Assembly (NCBI RefSeq): GCF_900176285.1
Contig: NZ_FWXF01000004.1
Location: forward strand, 162,106-226,105
Reading direction: 5' to 3'
DNA length: 64,000 nucleotides
DNA from: Desulfacinum hydrothermale DSM 13146
Lineage (GTDB): Bacteria > Desulfobacterota > Syntrophobacteria > Syntrophobacterales > DSM-9756
Within the stretch, counting starts at the first letter, position 1, and the number at the start of each line of letters is the position of its first letter. Under the pieces are notes generated by a model that saw nothing but the letters and a program-made list of their open reading frames with translations, was not told the origin of the DNA and made no database searches. Both the position numbers and the translations under genes were made by a program. Positions 17,061-24,479 of the stretch are shown here, piece by piece.

Positions 17061-18212
17061 ATGGAACTCAAGGACCCCGTCTACCTGGACTACAACGCCA
17101 CCACACCCATCGACCCTCGGGTGGCCGAGGCCATGGGCCCGTGCCTGGGCGAGGTGTTCGGAAACCCGTCCAGCTCCCATGCCTACGGGCGAAGGGCCCG
17201 TCGGGCCGTGGAAGAGGCCCGGCAGCAAGTGGCGGCCCTTTTGGGCTGTGAGGCGAGTGAGGTCGTGTTCACCAGCGGCGGAACCGAATCCAACAACATG
17301 GCCTTGCTGGGAGTGGCCCGGGCGCTGGCATCCAAGGGGCGCCATGTGGTCACCAGCAGCATCGAACATCCCGCCGTCCTGGAGCCCTGTTTGGCGCTTT
17401 TGGAGGACGGCTTCGATGTGACGTTCGTCCCCGTGGACGGATACGGGCGGGTGGATCCCGACGATATCCTTCGGGCCCTGCGTCCCGACACCATCCTGGT
17501 GAGCCTCATGCACTCCAACAACGAAGTGGGCACGCTGCAGCCCGTGGCGGAGCTGGCGGGGCCGCTGCGGGAGCGGGGGATCCTTTTCCACACCGATGCG
17601 GCTCAAAGCGTGGGAAAGGTGCCCACGCGGGTGGCTGATTTGGGGGTGGATCTGCTCACCGTGGCCGGGCACAAGCTCTATGCCCCCAAGGGGGTGGGCG
17701 CCCTCTATGTGCGCTCGGGCACCCCCATGGACCGGGTGCTGTACGGCGCGGGCCAGGAAGGGGGCCGTCGGCCGGGCACGGAGAACGTGCTGGAGATTGT
17801 GGGGCTGGGCGCCGCCGCCCAGTGCGCGGCAAGGGATCTTTCCCGGGAAATGGAGCGTCTTCGGTCCCTGCGCGACCGTCTGGAGGCGCACCTGTTGGAA
17901 AAGGTGCCGGACGCTCGAGTCAATGGCCATCCTCGGCATCGGCTTCCCAACACCCTCAGTATCTCTTTTCCCGGATTGACGTCGGGAGCGCTTCTTGCCG
18001 CTCTTCCCCATGTGGCCGCGTCCGGTGGGGCCGCGTGCCATTCGGATGGTGTCAGGGTATCGCACGTGTTGGAGGCCATGGGCTTGGACCCGGAGGTGGC
18101 CAGGGGAACGCTGCGGCTCAGCGTGGGGCGTTTTACGGATCGCGACGACGTGGATCGGGCCGCGGAGGCCATCGTCTGCGCCGTTGGGAGCCTCAAAGAG
18201 GGATCTAATTGA
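17061..18212 (+). CDS. Cysteine desulfurase (NifS/IscS family)
   Basis: A 383-residue PLP enzyme. The N-terminus has the YLDYNATTP motif, then FTSGGTESNN, the PLP-lysine in TVAGHKLYAPKG, and a late active-site Cys in GGAACHSDG. Cysteine desulfurases release sulfur from cysteine as persulfide for Fe-S clusters or tRNA thiolation. The catalytic loop is a short one, as in type II or archaeal-like members, so the carrier cannot be named; no iscU or sufBC lies beside it. AAAGGGA precedes the ATG. It overlaps pyrE by one base (TGATG). Confidence 0.9.
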   Translation: MELKDPVYLDYNATTPIDPRVAEAMGPCLGEVFGNPSSSHAYGRRARRAVEEARQQVAALLGCEASEVVFTSGGTESNNMALLGVARALASKGRHVVTSSIEHPAVLEPCLALLEDGFDVTFVPVDGYGRVDPDDILRALRPDTILVSLMHSNNEVGTLQPVAELAGPLRERGILFHTDAAQSVGKVPTRVADLGVDLLTVAGHKLYAPKGVGALYVRSGTPMDRVLYGAGQEGGRRPGTENVLEIVGLGAAAQCAARDLSREMERLRSLRDRLEAHLLEKVPDARVNGHPRHRLPNTLSISFPGLTSGALLAALPHVAASGGAACHSDGVRVSHVLEAMGLDPEVARGTLRLSVGRFTDRDDVDRAAEAIVCAVGSLKEGSN

Positions 18213-18787
18213 TGCACACGGACGCCATGCTCCAGCGGCTGAAGGAAAAGATCCTTCAGCAGGCCTTCCAATACTCGGAAACGCCTTCCTTTCGGTTGGT
18301 TTCGGGGGCGTTCAGCCGCTTCTATTTCAATTGCAAGCGGGTGACTCTGGATCCGGAAGGCCAATACTTGATCGGTCATCTCATCCACGAGCGCATCCGG
18401 GAACTGGAGGTGCAGGGCATCGGAGGGCTCACGCTGGGCGCCGATCCCATCGCCAACGCCGTGGCCTACACCTCCTGGCTGAAGGGGCGTCCCATCCAGT
18501 CCTTTGTGGTGCGCAAGGCCCAGAAGGACCATGGCGTGGCGGCCCGAGTGGAAGGCAACGTTCGGCCCGGGGACCGGGTGGTGGTGGTGGACGATGTGAT
18601 CACCACGGGCGGGTCCACGCTGCAGGCCATCGCGGCATGCCGGGAGGCGGGCTTGCAGGTGGTCCGCGTGGTGGTCCTGGTGGATCGCCAGGAGATGAAC
18701 GGCCGGGAAAACATCCTGCGGGAAGTGGACACCGTGGACGCACTGGTTGTTCGAGATGACATCATGGCCCTCCGCGCGGGAAGCTGA
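18212..18787 (+). CDS. pyrE: Orotate phosphoribosyltransferase
   Basis: A 191-residue enzyme of pyrimidine synthesis that joins orotate and PRPP. The PRPP-binding motif VVVVDDVITTGGS is at residues about 127-139 and the catalytic-loop Lys-Lys/Lys-Asp segment (VRKAQKDHG) lies upstream. The start ATG overlaps the desulfurase stop, implying translational coupling; a TTG one codon earlier is possible. The 255 bp after it (18788-19042) shows no gene. Confidence 0.95.
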   Translation: MHTDAMLQRLKEKILQQAFQYSETPSFRLVSGAFSRFYFNCKRVTLDPEGQYLIGHLIHERIRELEVQGIGGLTLGADPIANAVAYTSWLKGRPIQSFVVRKAQKDHGVAARVEGNVRPGDRVVVVDDVITTGGSTLQAIAACREAGLQVVRVVVLVDRQEMNGRENILREVDTVDALVVRDDIMALRAGS

Positions 18788-19042
18788 CCCCCCGGAGCAG
18801 CGTGTCATTTGGCTTTCATGGAAGGATCTTCCGCTGGTTGTCCGGCAATGGAAAAGAGGCGGAGAACGGGCACGTTGCGTCCTCTTCGTTCGGACCGTGC
18901 GGTTTGGGACGGCCGTGACACGGTGTTTTGCCCGCCCGAGAGGGAACTGGTTTTCCGCTCGTAGGCCGGCCCGGCGGGACGCCCTTATCTGATGGCGCCC
19001 GCGGGACGCTCTTGGTGCCGGAACCCACTTTCGGACGAGCTC

Positions 19043-20107
19043 TTATGGGCTTGCTTCCAGGAAATCCAGGTGTTCCAGGGACCCCACCTCTTCCAAGGTG
19101 GGGGGCTGCCACCGGGGGTTGTCGTCCTTATCCAGGAGGCGGGCCCGGACCCCTTCCAGATAGTCCGGTTGGCGGATGATCCATCCGGCCGCCTTTCTCT
19201 CGATCTCAAAGACCTGATCCAGGGGGCGGCCTTGGTTCAGGCGGAGAAGGCGCAGGGTGAGTACCACGGCCGTGGGCGATCTTTCGGAAAGCCTTTGAAA
19301 GACGCCTTGGCAGAGTTCGCTGTGGATGGAGCATGCGGAAAGGTCTTTCATGATTTCCAGCATGTCCGCCTTGCCGGCAAAGTAGGTGCGCACCCAGGCG
19401 TCCACGTGGGGATCTCCCGGCTCCACCGGCTCCGAGATTTCTTCCAGGGCTTTGCGCCACGACCCCGAATCCGAATGGGAGGCCGTTCGTTGAAGAAGGT
19501 CTCGAAGCTCCTCCATGGACAGGCGGGGGACGTAGTGAGTGGCCAGGCCCACACGGACACATTCCTTTCCCGTCAGATCGTATCCGGTGAGGGCCAGGTA
19601 TTCGGGGTAGCCGGGCGGGCACTTGTGAAAGAGCCAGCCGGTGGATCCCACATCGGGAAAGAATCCGATGCGGGTTTCGGGCATGGCCATGTGGGTTGTG
19701 GACGTGGCCAGCACGGCATCGGCACCGGCCGCCAGGCCCAGGCCTCCTCCCATGGTCACCCCGTGGGCCAAGACGATGACGGGTTTGGGGAACCGATGGA
19801 TGGATAGGTCCAGCGCATACTCCTTTTGAAAAAACTCTTCCGCCTTCTCCAGCTGTCCTTCACCAACCGCCTGCGCCAGCTGCTTGATATCGCCTCCTGC
19901 ACAGAATCCCTTGGAACCCGATCCGGTCAAGAGCACCATGGAAATGCGGGGATCCTCCCCGGCCCGCTGAAAGGCCGCGTCCAGGAGCTGGACCATCTCC
20001 GTGGTGAGACTGTTGAGGGCCTGGGGCCGGTTGAGCCGTATTTCCATCAGGGAGCCCCAGGTCTTGATCAGGACGTCTTTTTCATGTTCTTGGTGAAGGA
20101 GGTGCAT
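19043..20107 (-). CDS. Enoyl-CoA hydratase/3-hydroxyisobutyryl-CoA hydrolase family protein
   Basis: A 354-residue crotonase-fold protein, with the ECH_2 layout: LNRPQALNSLTTEM, FCAGGDIKQL (oxyanion-hole region), GVTMGGGLGLAAG, the Glu in MPETRIGFFPDVG, and a long C-terminal helical part with SPTAVVLTLRLL. Length and motifs fit 3-hydroxyisobutyryl-CoA hydrolase of valine degradation, though side-chain specificity cannot be read. The ATG at 20107 is taken because homologous sequence begins there and GGGAGCG precedes it. It is divergent from the fusion regulator at 20204, which may control it. Confidence 0.88.
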   Translation of the reverse strand: MHLLHQEHEKDVLIKTWGSLMEIRLNRPQALNSLTTEMVQLLDAAFQRAGEDPRISMVLLTGSGSKGFCAGGDIKQLAQAVGEGQLEKAEEFFQKEYALDLSIHRFPKPVIVLAHGVTMGGGLGLAAGADAVLATSTTHMAMPETRIGFFPDVGSTGWLFHKCPPGYPEYLALTGYDLTGKECVRVGLATHYVPRLSMEELRDLLQRTASHSDSGSWRKALEEISEPVEPGDPHVDAWVRTYFAGKADMLEIMKDLSACSIHSELCQGVFQRLSERSPTAVVLTLRLLRLNQGRPLDQVFEIERKAAGWIIRQPDYLEGVRARLLDKDDNPRWQPPTLEEVGSLEHLDFLEASP

Positions 20108-20203
20108 GACGATCGCTCCCAAAGGCTTGAAGTCAGGGCAGGTTCGGTGGGACACATGAATCACACCTAACATAAGATCGGATGCCCAGGAAAGGAAACC
20201 TTC

Positions 20204-21499
20204 ATGGGGCGAAAGGCTGTCTTGACCACGGGCATAGAGGATTTGGACCGCGCTCTGGGCGGAGTTCGCTCGCCGGAGACCGTCTTGTGGGTGGACGAGG
20301 CGGGTGATCGCTTTCCGATCTTTGGCAGCGCTTTTGCCCGACACCAGATCCTGACTGGAAAGCCGCTTGTCTTTGTGAGCTTCGATCGTCTTCCCCATGG
20401 GATCCTGGCGGGGCTGGAATTGGATGTGAAAGGGGCCCGCGTGGTTCTGGTGGACTGCTTTTCCCACGGCAAGGCCTCGGCGGAGGCCGACCGGCTGGAG
20501 GGAAATGAGGGCCGACTCCCGCGGTTCGCCCGTTTGCAGACGCCCTCCGATCTGTCCCGTCCGGACGCCTTGGTGGATCTTGTCCTCTCGGCCCTTCCCA
20601 AGCGGCGGAAGACCTTTGCGTTGGTGTTTGAAAGCCTGACCGGGATGGTGGGCGTGTGGAAGGAATCCGGAACGCTCCACTTCATGGAGCGGATGCAGGA
20701 GGTCCTGCAGGGCCGCAACACCATCACCTACTGGGTCACCCGCAAAAAGGTCCATTCCCGGCACTTTCGGGAAGAAGTGGAGTCCAAGGCCAGTGTGGTG
20801 GTGGAACTGTCCGCCATGCGCAACAAGCCGCATCTGACACTACGGAAGGCTTCGGGGCGTGAGGGCTCGGCTCTTCTGGGCAGGCCCTTGCGCTATTGGC
20901 AGGTGGAAGGCCGGGTGTCCGTGGAGACCAAGAAAAGATCATCTTTGAAGAAGGTGCTGGGTCGGAGGTTGCGCAAGTTCCGCGTGCGCCGGGGGATCTC
21001 CCAGACGGAATTGGCCCAGATGATCGGGGTGACCCCCAGTAGCATTTCCCAGATCGAAAGCAACCTGATCTATCCCTCCATCCCGGCCTTGGTGCGCATG
21101 GCCGAAGTCCTGGATGTGGACGTGAGCGCTTTCTTCTCGGAGCCCCTGACACGGTATCGGAAGCCCATCTTGGAGCAGGAAAGGGCGAGAAAACTGGAAC
21201 TTCCCGAAGAATACCGGTCGGTTCTCTCCATTTGGGCCCTGGCCCCGGAGGACATGGGAGGCAAGGGTGAGCCCTACGTGATCGAGATCCCTCCGGGGGC
21301 TGTGGTGCCATCCCATTTCTTTTCCAGAAAGACCGACCAGATGGGCTATGTCCTTCAGGGCCGTCTGATCTTCCAGACGGAGACGGGTGCCAACCTGGCC
21401 GGCCCCGGGGATGTCATCTACCTGGCTGGGGCCACGGCCACGGAGTGGAGAAACCTGGGCGAGGAAACGGCCCGGCTTTTTTGGGTTCTTTTCACATGA
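20204..21499 (+). CDS. KaiC/RecA-like domain fused to XRE helix-turn-helix and cupin
   Basis: A 431-residue protein. Residues 1-210 resemble a RecA/KaiC core (TTGIEDLDRALGGV, VFVSFD, ARVVLVDCF) but the place of the Walker A loop reads VDEAGDRF without GKT, so ATP binding is doubtful. Residues about 245-305 are an XRE helix-turn-helix (LRKFRVRRGISQTELAQM, SSISQIESN). Residues about 345-431 are a cupin sensor (VIEIPPGAVVPSHFF, GDVIYL). XRE-cupin pairs usually repress small-molecule catabolic genes. AGGAAAGG precedes the ATG. Divergent from the hydratase-family gene and upstream of a thioesterase, it may control acyl-CoA metabolism; that is inference. Confidence 0.82.
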   Translation: MGRKAVLTTGIEDLDRALGGVRSPETVLWVDEAGDRFPIFGSAFARHQILTGKPLVFVSFDRLPHGILAGLELDVKGARVVLVDCFSHGKASAEADRLEGNEGRLPRFARLQTPSDLSRPDALVDLVLSALPKRRKTFALVFESLTGMVGVWKESGTLHFMERMQEVLQGRNTITYWVTRKKVHSRHFREEVESKASVVVELSAMRNKPHLTLRKASGREGSALLGRPLRYWQVEGRVSVETKKRSSLKKVLGRRLRKFRVRRGISQTELAQMIGVTPSSISQIESNLIYPSIPALVRMAEVLDVDVSAFFSEPLTRYRKPILEQERARKLELPEEYRSVLSIWALAPEDMGGKGEPYVIEIPPGAVVPSHFFSRKTDQMGYVLQGRLIFQTETGANLAGPGDVIYLAGATATEWRNLGEETARLFWVLFT

Positions 21500-21696
21500 G
21501 CGTGGGCGCGGGGCGTCGGTCCTGAGGTGCGAGGCGGGGTTGGAAAGGATCTGGGACGTGCATCCTGCCTCGCCCCCCACCCACGCCCACTTGTATCCTT
21601 CGTTATTGCGATGTGCCGCGATGGCGGCGGAGAGGATGCGGTGGGAATCTTTCGAGAGGCGCACGTGGGGCGTTCCCCAACCGAGGAGGTGGAAAG

Positions 21697-22089
21697 ATGA
21701 GTGAGCTGAAGGCCGGCATGGTGGGCAGAGCGGAAACCACGGTCACAGATGCCAATGTGGCCCGAACCATGGGAAGTGGGGATGTGGAGGTGTTCGCCAC
21801 CCCGGCCATGGTGGCCCTCATGGAGGCGGCGGCGGTGGCCTGCGTGCGCCAGTTCCTGGGCGAAGAGAACACGTCCGTGGGGACCTCCATGCGCACATCC
21901 CACATAGCGGCCACGCCCGTGGGCATGAAGGTGCGCGCCGAGGCCCTCCTGGAAGAGGTGGACGGTCGGCGGCTGATCTTTAAGGTGAGTGCCTACGACG
22001 AAAAAGAGAAGATCGGAGAGGGCGTGCACGAACGCTTCGTGGTGCACCGGGAAAAGTTCCTGGCCAGGGTGCGAAGCAAGGCGGACTGA
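21697..22089 (+). CDS. FlK-like hot-dog thioesterase
   Basis: A 130-residue single-domain protein with the hot-dog pattern of the fluoroacetyl-CoA thioesterase-like family: VTDANVARTMGSG, a Glu in FATPAMVALMEAAA and the TSVGTSMRTSHIAATPVG strand. The family hydrolyses short acyl-CoAs or acts in their regulation. CGAGGAGG precedes the ATG. It lies 197 bp after the fusion regulator on the same strand. The true substrate is unknown; fluoroacetyl-CoA is unlikely as a general substrate. Confidence 0.85.
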   Translation: MSELKAGMVGRAETTVTDANVARTMGSGDVEVFATPAMVALMEAAAVACVRQFLGEENTSVGTSMRTSHIAATPVGMKVRAEALLEEVDGRRLIFKVSAYDEKEKIGEGVHERFVVHREKFLARVRSKAD

Positions 22090-22183
22090 ACTTTTCCCTT
22101 GGTTTCCATGGAGCTGTCCGCACGTGGCCACAGGCCGTTGGACGCCGAGCGATCCGTTCCACAGATGTTTCTTTGGAAAATGA

Positions 22184-22224
22184 CCTCCCGACATGGCCCC
22201 GCTTCCGGGAGGGGGGCGGCTTTT
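22184..22224 (+). terminator. Possible terminator in the convergent gap
   Basis: CCTCCCG (22184-22190) can pair with CGGGAGG (22206-22212), followed by GGGGCGGC and four T. It lies between the thioesterase and the convergent CDF gene; the T-tract is short, so this is weak. Confidence 0.35.
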
Positions 22225-22255
22225 GCCGTCTCAAGTGACTGCTTTTTCGTTTGTT

Positions 22256-23251
22256 TCAGGAATCGGCCTCTTTTCGAAATTCCGTGGTCAGGTGAGCCTG
22301 ATCCCACGGCTTGAGGGCCTGGAGTGGCGCTTGCCTTTGCTTGCACTTCTGCCGGCTGCAGATGGGGCATTCGGGGTCCCGGCAGGCATCGATGTGGACC
22401 AGGACCTCCACGTGCTCTCCAAACCGATCCCGGAAGGCCTGCTCCAGTTCCTCCACCTCCTGGTGGGCTTCATGGATGGTAAGGTCTCTCGGTAAAATGA
22501 GGTGAAAGTCCACGTAGATGTACCGTCCGGAACGCCACGCCCGCAGGCGGTGGACGTCGATCCAGTTTTCTTTCCTGCGGGAGCTGAGCAACCGCCCGAT
22601 TTCGGCCAGTAGATCCGGGTCCGAAGCGTCCATGAGGCGGGAGAAGGATTCCCTCAGAAGCCGGCTTCCGGAATAGAGGATGTGGGCTCCCACCAGGATG
22701 GCCACCGCGCCGTCCAGCCAATACCAGCCCGTCCATTTCACCAAGACCAGGCCCAGGATGACACCGGCGGAGGTGGCCACGTCGGTGAGTACATGGGTGC
22801 CGTCCGCCACCAGGGGGATGGACTGGGTTCGCTTGCCCACCCGGATGAGGTGGACGCCCAGGCCCAGATTGATCAGGCTCGCGGCCACGAGGAGCAGGAG
22901 TCCCTGGTCCAGGTGGGGAAGGGGACGCGCCGCTCCCAATTGCTTCCAGGCGGAGCCAAAGATGCCCACAGCCGCGATCACGATGAGAGCCCCTTCGAAG
23001 CCGGCCGAAAAGTATTCGATCTTGCCGTGGCCGTACGGATGGTCGGCGTCGGGGGGCTTGGCCGAAAGCACGATGCTCCAAAGAGCGAAACCGCTGGCGA
23101 TCACGTTGATGATGGACTCCAGAGCATCGGAGAGGACCGCGGTCGAACGGGTCAGGTGGAAGATGTAGAACTTGAGGAGCATCAAGAGGGCGCCCACCGT
23201 CACGGACAGGGAGACGGCCAGCAGCCGTTGGCGAAAGAGTTGTCGTTCCAT
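22256..23251 (-). CDS. Cation diffusion facilitator family metal exporter
   Basis: A 331-residue CDF protein with six transmembrane helices in the first 200 residues. The metal sites are visible: SDALES in helix 2 and HPYGHGK after helix 3, then ADGTHVLTDV in helix 5. The C-terminal cytoplasmic ferredoxin-like domain ends in a Cys cluster (CRDPECPICSRQKC), a possible extra metal site. It exports Zn, Fe, Mn or Co by proton exchange. GGATGGAGAT precedes the ATG at 23251; an earlier ATG at 23287 has no ribosome-binding site. Divergent from the hyp operon. Confidence 0.93.
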   Translation of the reverse strand: MERQLFRQRLLAVSLSVTVGALLMLLKFYIFHLTRSTAVLSDALESIINVIASGFALWSIVLSAKPPDADHPYGHGKIEYFSAGFEGALIVIAAVGIFGSAWKQLGAARPLPHLDQGLLLLVAASLINLGLGVHLIRVGKRTQSIPLVADGTHVLTDVATSAGVILGLVLVKWTGWYWLDGAVAILVGAHILYSGSRLLRESFSRLMDASDPDLLAEIGRLLSSRRKENWIDVHRLRAWRSGRYIYVDFHLILPRDLTIHEAHQEVEELEQAFRDRFGEHVEVLVHIDACRDPECPICSRQKCKQRQAPLQALKPWDQAHLTTEFRKEADS

Positions 23252-23349
23252 GGGATCTCCATCCTCGCAAGTTGGCGTGCACTTCATTATTCTAGCAGGG
23301 CTGCCGCCCGGGTAAAACCTCTCGGTGGAAGGCGCGGCATAAGCCGTCT

Positions 23350-23379
23350 TGACCGGTGGAGCGTGAGGTGTGTAAAGTG
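23350..23379 (+). promoter_or_regulatory. Possible promoter of the hyp operon
   Basis: TTGACC (23350-23355), 18 bp, TAAAGT (23374-23379), about 60 bp before the hypA GTG. Confidence 0.35.
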
Positions 23380-23440
23380 CCAGCGTTTTTCACTAGGAAG
23401 GATGGGTTCCGGTTGGCGCGAGGGCGGAAGGAGAGTTTGC

Positions 23441-23884
23441 GTGCACGAGATGGCCATTGCCCAGAATCTGTTGGAAATCGTCCTGGATGAAAGCGCCCGG
23501 CACGGCATGCGTCGGGTGGATCGCATCGTCGTGCAGGTGGGAGCCCTGGCGGCGGTGGTTCCGGAAGCGCTCACCTTCTGCTTTCAGGTGGTGTCGCAGG
23601 ATACGCCGGCGGCTTCGGCACGCCTGGACATCGAAACGGTGCCGGTGGTGGTTCGGTGTCCGTTGTGCGGGGAGCTCTTCGAGGTGGAAGATCGCTTCGA
23701 TGCCTGCCCCGATTGCGGGCCCGTGATGTCGGGCATGCATATGGTGAGCGGACGGGAGATGACAGTTCTATCCATTGAAGGAGAAGGCGACAACGAGGGA
23801 GTGGAAGACCATGACGGAAATCAAGGTGCCGGTGGTTCGGAACATCCTGGAGATCAACGACCGACTGGCGGAAGAAAATCGTAG
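23441..23884 (+). CDS. hypA: Hydrogenase nickel insertion protein HypA
   Basis: The protein begins VHEMAIAQ from a GTG start (initiator read as Met), the nickel-binding Met-His-Glu N-terminus of HypA. The zinc site is two CxxC pairs (CPLC and CPDC). The usual protein ends near GREMTVLSIE (about residue 114); this frame runs on for about 33 Gly/Asp-rich residues and overlaps hypB by 74 bp. HypA passes nickel to the large subunit of [NiFe]-hydrogenase. GGAAGGAGAG precedes the start. The tail may be a non-functional readthrough or a translational coupling device. Confidence 0.93.
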   Translation: MHEMAIAQNLLEIVLDESARHGMRRVDRIVVQVGALAAVVPEALTFCFQVVSQDTPAASARLDIETVPVVVRCPLCGELFEVEDRFDACPDCGPVMSGMHMVSGREMTVLSIEGEGDNEGVEDHDGNQGAGGSEHPGDQRPTGGRKS

Positions 23885-24479
23885 GCTTTTTGATGAAAAG
23901 AAGGTGCTGGCTCTCAACCTCATGAGCTCCCCCGGGGCGGGAAAGACGTCTTTGCTGGAACGCACGGTGGAGGGATTGGGTGATCGGTTCGGTATCGCGG
24001 TCATCGAGGGAGACATCCAATCCTCTTACGACGCCGAGAGGATCCAGAAAAAGGGGGTTCAGGCCGTGCAGATCAACACGGACGGCGCCTGCCATCTGGA
24101 CGGCAACATGGTGCAGTCGGCCCTGGCCGCCCTGGATCTGGATTCGGTGGATCTTCTGGTCATCGAAAACGTGGGAAATCTGGTTTGCCCGGCTGAATTC
24201 AACCTGGGTGAACACCACAAGGCCATGATCTTGAGCGTGGCCGAAGGCGACGACAAGCCCCTCAAGTACCCCCTCATGTTTCAGCAGTCATCGGTCCTGC
24301 TGGTGAACAAGATCGACCTGCTGCCCTACGTGGACTGCGACCTGGCCACCATCCGCCAACGTACCTCTCAGCTCAATCCCAACCAGACCGTCTTCCAGGT
24401 TTCGTGCCGCACGGGAGAAGGACTGGACGCTTGGTATGCATGGCTGGAAGCTCGAATCCAGGAAGTGAAGAACGCGTGA
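23811..24479 (+). CDS. hypB: Hydrogenase maturation GTPase HypB
   Basis: A 222-residue SIMIBI GTPase with P-loop SSPGAGKTS, the metal-site GACHLD and VENVGNLVCP, and NKIDLLPYV for guanine. It lacks the His-rich and CxxCGC N-terminal nickel stores found in some HypB. GTP hydrolysis drives nickel delivery with HypA. GAGGGAG precedes the ATG; the gene starts inside the hypA tail and its stop overlaps the hypF GTG. Confidence 0.96.
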   Translation: MTEIKVPVVRNILEINDRLAEENRRLFDEKKVLALNLMSSPGAGKTSLLERTVEGLGDRFGIAVIEGDIQSSYDAERIQKKGVQAVQINTDGACHLDGNMVQSALAALDLDSVDLLVIENVGNLVCPAEFNLGEHHKAMILSVAEGDDKPLKYPLMFQQSSVLLVNKIDLLPYVDCDLATIRQRTSQLNPNQTVFQVSCRTGEGLDAWYAWLEARIQEVKNA

